From: Galbula dea
Lineage: Eukaryota; Chordata; Aves; Piciformes; Galbulidae
Length of the DNA: 64,000 nt
Assembly (NCBI GenBank): GCA_013399015.1
Contig: VWZX01006240.1
Span: 428,001 to 492,000, forward strand
Direction: 5' to 3'
Under the pieces are notes generated by a model. That model made no database searches, had not been told where the DNA came from, and saw nothing but the letters and a program-made list of their open reading frames with translations. Position 1 is the stretch's first letter. The number at the start of each line of letters is the position of its first letter. The translations under genes and the position numbers were made by a program. Of this stretch, positions 23,701-35,700 are shown in pieces.

Positions 23701-26700
23701 AGGAATATCAGTTACTGCCATCAAGTGCATAGATTTCTAAACTCAATTCCTAGGAGGACACTTTAATGAAGAAATTGATGAAAGTATAATGCTTAAGCAA
23801 AAACCATTTACTCAATTTAAAGAATCAAATCCTTGACATTTTTCCTCATCTGCTCTGTAGGGCAAATATTTCTCATGTTCATTTCTTTCTATTAAAATCT
23901 CATGAAAGACATGGACCAGCTTGCATCTGACAGGCTGCCATGCATTAGTTCCAAATTCCAGTTCAATGAAAAAGCAGAGAGATAACTAGCACTGAATGGC
24001 TTTGAATTTTCTCCACACTGAGGAGCTTGACAACAAAAAGGACTGAGTATAAACCAGGGCATGGCTGGACAGAGTGAAAACCAGATAGGCTGAGTTAAGC
24101 CTTCAGGATAACTCAGATCTATCTCCATGGGAAACAGAGTAATTCATCCAAACTCGACATACTTGACAGACAGAGAGTTGGGGTTGTTCAGTCTGCAGAA
24201 GGAGAAGGCTCCCAGGAGACCTTCTGGTGGCCTTCCAGGATCTGAAAGGGGCTACAAGAAAGCTGGGGAGGGACTTTTGAGGAGGTCAGACAGTGATAGA
24301 ACCAGGGGAAATGGGTGTAAGCTAGAGGAGGGGAGATTTAGGTTGGATATTAGGAGGAAGTTCTTCATTATGAGGGTGGGGAGACACTGGAACAGGTTGC
24401 CCAGAGAGAATGTGGAAGCTCCATCCCTGGAAGCTTTTAAGATCAGGCTGGATGGGGCTGTGGGCAGCCAGATCTAGTGGGAGGTGTCCCTGGCAGGCAG
24501 GGGGTTGGAACTAGATGATCTTTAAGGTCCCTTCCAACTCTGATCACTCTAGGATTCAGTGATTCTATAATCAGAGACTTGGATAAATGGGAGCAAAACC
24601 TGAACCTTTTTCAGCTTTAGTACTCTCTAAGATACAGCCTACACTTTGCAGATCAAAACTTTTTTCTTCCTTTCAACTTCTTTGGGTTTTGGGGTTTGTT
24701 GGGGTTTTTTTTCCCCTTCTCTTTTCTTGGTCTGGAAAAGAATAACTGCACTGCAACTCTCTGGAGCTGCTGCCACTCCCAGCACCTCATGGCTTCAGGA
24801 GGCACCACTGTGACAGTTGGGGAAGCAACTGCATGTAGCAGAGCAGTGATACTGCAGAAAGTGGAGGGGAAAGAGAGAAGGGTTTAGCACAGCTAATTTG
24901 CTGAGTTTACACTTGAACTGATCCATTTTCATTTAGCTCAAGACATATTTAAAAAAAACAACAAAACCCAGCAGAGCCAAGAGCAAGATTAAGCTAAAAG
25001 ATACAGAAAACAATAAAAGATTACCTTTGGTTTGCCTCTGTTCAGCAAGGGCTTTTGCTGGCAGGGAGATAAATCACTGTTTAAATAACAACTTAAGCAT
25101 TGATGCTCTCAGGATGAAGGGAGGTGTTAGCCTTGCTGAAGTAACTCTACCTCTGTGATATTCATTTCTAGTCCAACCCTTCTGATAACTTACCTGCTTG
25201 AAAGTCTTACTGGTTTAAAACAAAGAGTATATATTTGTAAAGGCTGACTATTGCAGAAAGCATCACTGAAACATGAACCTTTCCATTTCATCTGATCCAA
25301 GGCAAAAATTATCAGTATTGGAGACTGGAGTTGTTGCTTTCTCCTCCCTGCACCAAACAATTCCTTAGAGCAATTACAGATTAATGGCATCAACAGTTCC
25401 TGTGTTGTTTTTCTCTCCTTTTAATAAGAGACAGGAAATATTAGGTCAACAGCAACTCACCAGTGGAGTGTCTTTGCCCCCAACAATGCTGAGTCCAAGG
25501 CCTGACCGACCCTTAGATATCTCTATAGTCATCTCTTGGCCTGGAACTATGGGACATGTTGCTGGATCCATAGGCAAGGGAGGTGGAAAGATGCCTAAGG
25601 AGATGAAAAAGCAAAGCAAGAAATCATAGTGTTCAAAGAGAAAATGAAAAGCATCCAAGGAATCCCAGCAGAGCAATGAGGTGACCTCTGCCAATCTCAA
25701 TGGAACTAGGAGACTCATTGGTGTCACTTCTGAATGACTCTGGAGTTTGGGAGTGACTGGCTGGGAGGATCACTCATTCAGGTAGAACCTGATGATGGCA
25801 AGGTGTATTACTCCATGCAGAACAGGTAAGGCCATGTCCCAGCACTACAGAAAGGGCAGGGTGGCCCAGATTTACCTTTCCTTCTGTTTTCATGGGAAAG
25901 AGGAACAAAGCCTTTGTATGGGAAGGTCAAGAAAAACAAGCAAAGAGATCTTTAAGCTCCCCAAAATTGGAAATTGAGAGGAAAATACAAACACTTTCTA
26001 AAATAACTTCATTTTATGGATGTTCAAAGGAAACAATCTCAGCAGAAGTGATCAGCTGGAAAAAAGAAGGAAAAAAAAAACAGAAAAAAGAGAGGGGAAG
26101 GGGGGGAAGAGAGGGGANNNNNNNNNNNNNNNNNNNNNNNNNNNNNNNNNNNNNNNNNNNNNNNNNNNNNNNNNNNNNNNNNNNNNNNNNNNNNNNNNNN
26201 NNNNNNNNNNGGGGGAGAAGGAAAGAAGGGGGGAGAAGGAAAGAAGGGGGGAGAAGGAAAGGAGGGGGGAGAAGGAAAGGAGGGGGGAGAAGGAAAGAAG
26301 GGGGGAGAAGGAAAGAAGGGGGAGAAAAAAAACCCAAAAAGAAAATAAGAAAAGAAAAGAAAAAGAAGAAAAAAAGGAACAAGAAAAAAGAGCAAGAAGA
26401 GCAGAAAATCCCTGCTGGGTTAGAGCAGTGACTCCAGACTGCACTGCTGGGGAAAAGAACTGGCTCTTACTCCGGCTGCTGGCTTCTGCCTCTGGAGAGA
26501 GGTAAGCAGGGGCTGGCACCAGGGGGATCTCCTGGAAGTTGACTGCTGCTTTTGTTGAGGATTTGGATTGTTTGATCTGGTTGAGGACCTAGAAGGAAAA
26601 GAGATCAGGTGGCAGTCAGAGAAAGGCATGTGATGTGGACATTCACATGAGCTGTTGGTTATCACACCTTAACCAAATTCATTAAGGCCATGGAAAGGGA

Positions 26701-29700
26701 ACAAGCAATAAGCAGAGAGGAACTGAAGACATTCTCTTCATAAACACAAGTTAAAATCAGGATGACTGGATGATGTGCTTCCAGAAATGCTCATGGAGAA
26801 AAGAGGGGCAGGACTTCACCTTTCTCACTTGTGTCTCTCATATGAAACAACATGGATTTGTCAAAATGCTTTTAAGCAGCCAAGAACACCCTCAGCACCA
26901 GGCTGTGTGACTATGTCCACAGACTTAAAAGAGAAGCAAGTCATTTTTGAAGTGTCCAGCAAGAAAATGTTCCCCCAGTTAACACCTTCCCCTCCAGAAA
27001 CCACTCAGCCTTCAACTAGCCCAAGCCCCCAGCACCTCTCCTGACTGGTTAACAGAAGCACACATACATTTTCTGGGAGCTGCTCCTCTGGATCTTGTTG
27101 CTCTGCCACCACTGGCTTCTCAGCTTTCCATTTCACATCCTAAAAGGTCAAAAAAGAAAAGTGAAGTCTATTAAAGATGTCTTCTCAGCTTCAATAACAC
27201 ATCCTCCAAACCTCAGAATGCTGATTCCAGTCAAACACAGGTTTAGTTCTCCAGGGAAGTACATCCCTAGCACAGCACAAAGCTAAAGCCCTGAACTTGA
27301 GAAGTGGAAAAACACAGTATGAATAAAGGGAATATCAGGAATGACTGAAGTACACATGCAACAGTTTGGAAGGCATGAAAAGTAAGGAAAGGATTTTTGG
27401 GGAGGAGATAATCACACATCAAAACTCCTCTGGAGGCATTTCTGTGTGAGCTGGTCTAAGGAATCCTGCTCTGGCAGGGGGGTTGGACTAGATGATCTCC
27501 AGAGGTCCCTTCCAACTCCTAACATTTTGGGATTCTGGGATGGTCTGCATTGCTCCTGCTCTAAAAGAAGCTAAAGAAGCTTCTAAAGTTCTAAAGAAGA
27601 AGGAAGTGTGTCCTCTGAGGTGAGCAGGACAGCAAACCCCATGCTGTATGGATACAAGCCTCTAGCACACAGGCACAGATCCCTTGGTGCCATCAGCAGG
27701 AAGGGTTTCAAAGTTCTCTCTCCTCTCCTTCCATCTCCCTTTGTTGGGAAGTCCTCAGCAGCACTGAAATAAAGTAGCTGCTTAAAATGCTCCATCCAGC
27801 CTCATCAGAAATAGCTCAAACACTGCCACTTCAGTCCCAGGCTCCACTTACAGATTCCTTTCTCTCCATATCCTTGCAACACAGTAAAATACACTTTTTT
27901 TCCCCTCCTCTCCTACTTCCACAACTGCTTCCAGACTGTCAGTGTCCACCTCTTGTTAGCTCCTAGCCAAACTTAAGCCACTCTGACCACCCTATTAATT
28001 AGTTCCCTTACCCCATCTTCATCAAAGCTAACAAACAGCCTAGCTTTCAAGAAAGCACCAACTTCAAAAGCCAACAGAAACATTCTGCATCTCAAAAGAC
28101 TTCCTAATGAAGATGACAAGTCATCTAGTGTGTAAAAGATTCAGTAAATCAAGTTATTTTTAGGGAAACTTGAAAATACTGCTCTTGTTCCTTGGGGTTT
28201 TAGTAAGTTCAGTCATGCCAAACCCCCCAGGCTTTTCCCTCCTCTCCCCCCTGCATTTTCCACCCCCCCTGCATTATTCTCCAGGCTTGCTGGAGCTATT
28301 ATCCAAATGGATAACAAGCAAAAAGATAATGTGGTGATCTCATGGTGTTATCAGAGGTGTCAGGGGAGAAATGGGAAGGCTGCTCTGTCAGTTTATGAGG
28401 GATTGTTTGAACAAGCACTGAAAAAATTATGCCAGGCTTCCCTTTCTCATTTGGATACCATGACTGAACTCTGAACCTTCCTCTTGCACTGCAGGTAAGC
28501 ACCAAGCATCACCTTTAAACCTCAGAAATCTCCAGTTAACTCAGGCTATTCTGAACAAAACAAGATTTCCAGCCCCTCAAGCTCTGAACTGGCCACTCAG
28601 CATTTGTCAGGAGCTGCTACCTCACTGGTTTCATTTAATTCCATTCCCTCACATGCATCCAAAAGCATTTTTAGGAAGCTCCTCCTCTTTCCCAGTGTTT
28701 GAAGGACATCTTTTCTGCTTGTGATGACAGATTATTGTTCCAAGTTCAAATCTTTAAAGGAAAATAAATCCATCCTCATTTTCATTATTATCCCACCTCC
28801 AGGATAACATGTCCATGCTCTGCCAGGACCCTGCTGACACAGGGTGCCTCAGAGCACACCTGACCACATCTCCAGCCATTTTCACCTTTGGAGAAGATCT
28901 CAAAGCTCCATAGATCAATTCTTTTCTGACACCTTCTGAAAAGCAAGACAGCTGCAGTCCTCAGGAAACAACAACCTTCTGTGAGGCCAAACCACCTCCA
29001 ACCTCAGCTAATTACCATGCAGACTTTACCTAACACTTCCACTGGCTCCAGTTCAGCAATAAAGTTGTTTTCTTTCCCCCTTCCCCCCTCCTCTTATCAC
29101 CCAAGTCTACAATGATGCCCATTATACAACTTGATACTCTCAGAAGTGATGAAGTGACAACAAAAAAGTGGCTTGGGAGAGACTGACAAATTTATCAGCA
29201 AGAAATGAACAGAGCATGATGTGACTTTTTAATTCCTTTTTTTTTTTTTCTATCCCAGCTGTCACTTGGTGAGACATCCTGCTCCTGCTTGGAGCTGTAT
29301 AAGCTTGTGGAAGATCTCTGCTGATAAGAACACCCTTTTTGTTTGCTCAGTCAACTTGGATCTTCCTTGTTGACTTTTACAGGCTCCATTTCTCCTGAGC
29401 TCTGCTTGAGAAATTGAATGAACAATAGCAAAGCAGCAACCATCAGGCTATGAAAAACAAGGCCCTGTTTTCTTTTGCCTCAACAGTCACTAAAAGACTG
29501 CAATTATTATATATATTATATATTATACTATAATTATTATTATTAAGACTGTTATTCTCTTCAGAATAACCAGCTGTCCCCTGCAGGGTCCAAGCTTTCC
29601 TGCCAATATCACTACAAACCCATCTCCTCCTGCTTCAGAAGGGCCTGATCACAACCACCAGCCTTTACAAGAGTAAGAGACACTTCAGAAACACTTCATT

Positions 29701-32700
29701 AGAGACACTTAAGAAATATCTGACATGTAGTGTTAAAATCCTGATGGAAGGAAAACACTGACATCATGAAACTGGCTTTTGCCACTGTTTTTCATCCCTT
29801 TATTCCTGTTGGCCCAACTGAAGGCATGATGGAAGGAGCAGTTGGATCTAAAGGGATTCAAATAAGTCTCTAAATCCACCTCCAACTCTTCACTTTTCAG
29901 TGGCTGTTTGTCTAAGGGGAAAAATCAGTGAGTCACCTCCAAGGAAACAGCCCCTGCTGAAGGCAGCAGCCAGAAGAGTGACACCCTCACTGCCTCCTGC
30001 TCTCACCAGGGACCCAGCACAGGTCACTTCCCCCTCTCTGTGCCACAGCAGGGGTAATTCCACTGGCCTGTTGGCTAAAGTCTTTGGAATTCCAAAGACC
30101 AAGAGCAATCAGCTGCTGTTACATGAACAATGAAGTGGAAAGGTGAGATAACTTGGTATGGACAGTGGGAAAGAAAAACTAAATACTATACTGATGTTCT
30201 CCTCATCTAGAGGCTCTCCACAAACACATGTCTTTGCCTTCTCTTACCTTTCTGCCACTGCCCTGATCTGGCCAAATCTTACCATCAAAGCTTTCTATTT
30301 TTCTCTTTTAATATACACCTTTCAGCCTAAAATACTCCAACTTCTACCCTCTGGCTCCACAGGTCCCTTCCTTCTTGCTTTAAGTTACAGAAGAAACAGC
30401 CCAAACCTTCTGCCTCCCTGTTGTTTCAGCAGTACCTTCCCTCCACATCTAGCTTGGATTGCTGCAGAATTTCTCTTTTCCCCATGAAATTTGCACTTCC
30501 TCCAATCCCTTTCAAAAAGCAACAATCTCCTACACCAAGAATTCATTTTTGTCCAACACATTTAATATCTTTTTAACCATTTCAAGTCCTGGAGCAATTT
30601 TTCACCTTGTAATTCCCTCCAAAGTTTCTTGCCAAGCTGAGCAAGAAGAGCAATAAAGCCAAGGGAATTCCACCTGTAAATACTCACAAGAAAACTCTGC
30701 TTCATTTCTTTTCCAACACATTAAAAGAGAATCCTGCACAAGGCTACCAAACACAAAGAATCCAACTATTTTGGGAACACAAACCTGTCCATTTCCCATG
30801 GCTGATGAATTTTGGTGCCTGAAGACCACACAACACTTCCTACCTCTTGGAGTTCATGGACTGGGACTTGTTAACTGAGCACTGACTAGCTATAGAACAT
30901 GATGTATATATTCAATTCAGGTTTGTAAAAGCCAGAAAACATCTAAGAGAACTCAAGCCAGAAATGTCAGGTTTCCTTAGCTGAGGACAGGAGGCACAGC
31001 AAGCCCCAGCTAATGTGCTGTTGGCCAAAAATCACTGTCTCAGCAAATTTTATCTACCTTTAGGTTAGTCACTCTTCAGCATATTGAGCAGTTTTCCATT
31101 TTTAAACTTTTAACATAGAGTCCAGGAGGAAAAAAACCCCAACAGATTAGAGCTGAACCCTGAAGGACTTGAAGGTTTCTGATAATGCAGAGTCCTGACA
31201 TATCAAGCACCAAAAAACTGCCTCTGTATCAGTGAGAAGTTGAGTATTTATTACAGTGCACACTGACAGTCCCACATTAAACCAGGAGTTATGGGCTTGA
31301 TGGAGAAAAGGCTGAGAGTAACTCTATAGTTATGTTATTCAGGAGGCAAGGCTAGATTATGAGAAGAGACATTTTGGCCTTAGAATTGATGAGGCTGTGA
31401 ATAGAAATAAGAATAGGAGTTATAGACCATGCTTGTTCCTGGAGTTTGGTGGATGGCAAGAGTGGAAACTCAATCCCATTGCTGAGAAAGAACTCAAGAG
31501 GAGGCCAAAATGCTACCTAAAGCTCTTCTCTCAGTGTTTGACCAAATGATAGACTGCTTAGCTCATGAGAACAGCCTCTGCAGGTGAAGCTAAAAGCTTG
31601 AGTCTGCTTTCACAGGTGCTGGAGGTTACCTGACAAAACCCCAGAGGTGGAGAGGAACCAAATCAAGGCCAGAAGCCTCCATTTTCTGAGCTGTAATCAT
31701 CCTTCCACATCACTTTAAGTCACTTACAGCTTTGTTGGATTCCTCATCAGCCAAGCTTTTCATGACAACTTCCAAACTTGGGTCTTCTTCACCACTTGCA
31801 TGTTCAGTGCCAGCATGATCCTGGTAGGAAGGATTGATAACAGCTTTTAAGTAGAGCTATGATCCCCAGTAATAGCTAAAGAGGAACAAAATGGATGATT
31901 TTACCTTTTCTTTTGCTTTGCTAAACAACTAGCAGCATGAGAAAGTAAAAAGATCCACAATTAAAGCACCCTAATGTGAGGAGACAAGTAAGAGAGACAA
32001 GTTTTGTAAGACAGACCCTTAGTTACATGAGGCTTAGGCTCCAGTGCTGGCTTAACCCTGCTGAGCTTGGTGGCCACAAGCTCTAAGCAGCTGAAAAAGC
32101 TGAATCCTGAAGCTACATTTGTACTTCTGCATGTTACTGTGAGAATACTGCAGGATGACAACTACTGGAGAAGCAGCAAATGAAGGGGATGCCACAAAAG
32201 ACACAGGTATTTGCACCTAGATATGCTTCAGAACTTTCTCCTGCATCAAGTTTTTCCTCTTTCTATAGAGGTCTCTGCAGTATCAATCCAGGCTGGGAGA
32301 TGAAGGGATAGAGAGCTGCTCTGAGGAGAAGGGCTTGGGGGTACTGGTGGGGGAAAAGCTGGACATGAGCTGGCAAGGTGCACTCACAGCCCAGAAGCCA
32401 ACCCTGTCCTGGGCTGCATCCCAGCAGCATGGTCAGCAGGGCAGGGAGGGGATTCTGCCTCTGCTCTGCTCTGGGGAGACCTCAGCTGCAGTGCTGGGGC
32501 CAGCTCTGGAGTCCTCAGCACAGCAGAGACATGGAGCTGGTGGAGCAGGGCCAGAGGAGGCCACAGAAATGATCTGAGGGCTGGAACCCCTCTGCTGTGA
32601 GGCCAGGCTGAGAGAGTTGGAGTTGTTGAGGCTGAAGAAGAGAAGGCTCCAGGGAGACCTTCCTGTGCCCTCCCAGTACTTAGAAGAAAGATAGGGACAG

Positions 32701-35700
32701 TCTATTTAGCAGGATCTGTTGGGACAGGACAAGGGGTGATGCTTTGAAACTAAAAGAGAGAGATTTGGACTAGGTCAGAGGAAGAAATGTTTTACAGTGA
32801 GGGTGGTGAAACATTGACAGAGGTTGCTCAGGGAGACATCTCACCCCTGGAACCACTCCAGGTCAGGTTGTTTGGGGCTCTGAGCAACCTGTTCTGGCTG
32901 AAGATGTCCCTGCTGACTGCAGAGGGGTTGAACTAGATAACCTTGAAAGTTCCTTTCCAATTCAAACCAGTCTATGGTTCTGTCATCCTATGATTCTAAC
33001 ATCTGACCACATCCTGGTTCATCCTGAAGCCTCAAATATTAAATAAAGCTGGGAACAAATGCAGGAATTAAAGAGTCAACCAAAATAAAGTGAACTTTGG
33101 CTCTGTAAATTGCAGAATAGTTTGCAATCTACCAACTGCACTTGGGCCAAGCTGCCTCTAGGGAGGAGAGAATAAAAAGCCAAAGCACTCTCCAAATCTT
33201 ACTTACATCCAAACAAAAACTTAGCCCCATGCAGAACATGCAAAGAGGAGATTCATCCAGGGTTACCTAGCACAGAGCAGTGCTGTGGGACCACAGTGAT
33301 GCTTCCTGAAACACCAAGAGTTCAGTGCACAGGGATTTATCAAGTCCAAACCCCAAATGAATTATAAAACATCTTTTGCTTGATGAGCTCCAAGAGAAAG
33401 AGAATTACAAAGCAAGAGTGAGGCTAACCATGTCCTTTATCTAGAAAATGTAGTTGCACCATCTTGAGATCTTCCAAATGCTAGCAAGGTGGTGATGCTG
33501 CATGGATCTGTGGTGCACAAGAGAGCAAGCAGTCTACAGTGGGGCTAAGAAAGCAACTAGAATGAAGAGAAACCTTGGTAACATCACCACTCTAAGGAAG
33601 TTTTTGCACTGGAAGACTGTGTGCTAGAGTTTAGTTTGTACTAGAGCTCAATGCTTTACACAGCCCTTGCCTGCTCCTCCAGCAGCATGAATGAGAGATT
33701 TCAGTAGTGAGGCACAGGACACAGTGATGGATCAGGGCTCTCAGTTAGGCTAGGATTGTCTCAAGAGGTTCCTGTAATGCAAACCATGGACTAGGTGACC
33801 TCTTTTGCCATGGCTAGTTGCTGGTCATCCCTGCTTTGTTTGTAGAGAAGTTGATGGGAAGGTGTTCTGGGGGAAAAGAGACTTAGGAGGTGGGAGCTTT
33901 CCCCTGACAAATGCTCATCTCTCTTCTGGAGGAAGATGTCCATGTTCCAGGCATAAGATCCTCACCATAACTACTCTAACCAGCTGCAAAAGGAGCAAGA
34001 TAGATGTCAAGGCTTTAATCTGGAGACTCTTCTTCCTCCTTTACAGCAATAATCTGTTGTTAATGCCATGCCAGCCCTTTATTGGGTGAGATCAGTGAGG
34101 AAGAGCCAGGGGAAAGGATGCTTATTGGGTCAAGCTCCTAGCCAGTGCATTTGATGATTCAGGGATGAATGGGACAAGGGGCTTGAACTTATAATGAACT
34201 GCTAATTGTGATTCCTCTATCTAATTTAGCAATTCCTACTTGAAAAGATAAAACCCTAGCCACAAACCTTACCTCAAGAGAAGAGTGGGAGCCAGAAGGT
34301 AATGGGAAAGGAGTAACTGCCATCTGATTGACTGCATCTTCACTCCTGGAAAACAAAGAAAGAACAGAGAATCCTGGAACTGTCAGAGTTGGAAGGGACC
34401 TTAAAGACCATCTAGTTCCAACATCCCACAAACTCAACCACAATGGCCAAACTTTCCTTCTCAGTTGGTTTTGCCCCTTAAGAAAACACTCCTGGTAGCC
34501 TAAAAAGTGACTTCTCAGAAGTTAGAGCTTAGGGAAGCATTTCCTTCTTGGCTTTGTTCTTTGCTAGCAAGGAGATGACTTCCCTTCTTGGGACCAGAGG
34601 AATTTCATCTGGGACATGCTGGCATCACATTTTATATATAAAAGACTCTTTGCTTCACAAACTGTAGCACTGCACCTTCCTATTGCTGGGGTGAACAACT
34701 CTCCCAGAACACAGAAGGCAGGAACATGATGCCAACTCCATTTTAGTGCTATCCCACAGCCTCTGCTCACAAGAACATGCCAGAGCAGGAACCAGGAAGA
34801 GCTAGAGGTCATGAGATGAAAGGAGATGACTTCCCCATGCAGTGAGTCTTCTGGCTTTCATTTCTGGTCCTATCTACTGGTTACAGTAACCTAACTTCTA
34901 GGTTACTGTAACACAAGCAGAATTTTTTCCTTTTTAAGCTCTGGAATAAGATATTAGACTAATATGTGTTTAAAAACATTTGACAGAAGTGCCTGAAAGA
35001 AAAAGAAATCTCCTTTTATCCCTGAAGAGTCAACCACATGAAGCTAGCATGTTCTGCTCCCTGAAAGACAGCCCTGGAAATCAACAGCTCTCAGCAGAGC
35101 AACTCAGTCACAGGCATTTGAAATGAGAACTCCTGCAGGCAAAGGTTGGTGAATTCATTTACTTATCTGCAACCAAACAGCCACACAATTCAAAGGACTT
35201 GGTTCTGTGCTGCTTGGTTTTGTACTTGCTTCCACAGCCTCTCCTCTTAGCCCTGCTCAAAGCCTTGGCAGGAGTCAAGCAGGCATGCTCTGAGCAGCAC
35301 CAGAGTGGCTCCTGATGCAGAAACACACATGCACAAGGCCAAGAGAAACATCCAACCCAGGAACTCCAGCAGCATTTAGCCATTTCCCCAGTGCACTGTA
35401 ACCTGCAAAGCATTATTACAGCAACACAGAATGTTAGGGGTCAGAAGGGACCTCTGGAGATCACCTAGTCCAAGCCCACGTTAGGCAAGGCCATTTTTCC
35501 TCCTCTTCCCTTCATGAGACATTGATCTACTGCTGTTGCTTTTCTAACTGGTTAAAAGTAAAGCAGCAAACTGAAGGTATCTAAGAGACCTAACAATTCT
35601 GACTTGACTGGAGAAGGTTTTCTGTCAACAGTTGATAGGAAGCACAAACAAGCTGAAAACTAACATCACTTCTGTAGCTTACACTGCATGCTGCACCCCT

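Larger units (their letters stand above)
9297..25460 (-). other. PATJ 16.2-kb intron inside PDZ8
   Basis: This is the longest complete intron in the window. It holds CR1 fragments (10061, 10815, 11623, 13580, 14325, 19919, 20234, 20385, 21562, 23264, 24171) and a probable LTR (11080-12110). I see no nested gene: the longer frames (for example 12571-12963 minus and 17434-17757 plus) lack family features. The stretches 14436-19918 and 22000-23260 hold nothing I recognise. Confidence 0.75.
25595..26470 (-). other. PATJ intron before the PDZ8 exon
   Basis: This 876-base intron is dominated by the purine-rich minisatellite and N gap at 26070-26330. No other element is visible. Confidence 0.8.
27140..31727 (-). 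other. PATJ intron in the linker region
   Basis: This 4.6-kb intron carries a CR1 end at 27430-27541 and an A/T-only tract near 29501-29546. The remaining sequence shows nothing recognisable. Frames at 30158-30656 plus are open but have no family signs. Confidence 0.72.

Noticed and set aside
24681..24716. G-quadruplex or telomere-like tract TTTGGGTTTTGGGG
   Set aside because: Only three adequate G-runs are present, and the TTAGGG unit is absent.
25892..26519. Long frames with Lys/Glu/Gly or Phe/Ser/Pro repeats on both strands
   Set aside because: They are translations of the purine-rich minisatellite and cross the N gap.
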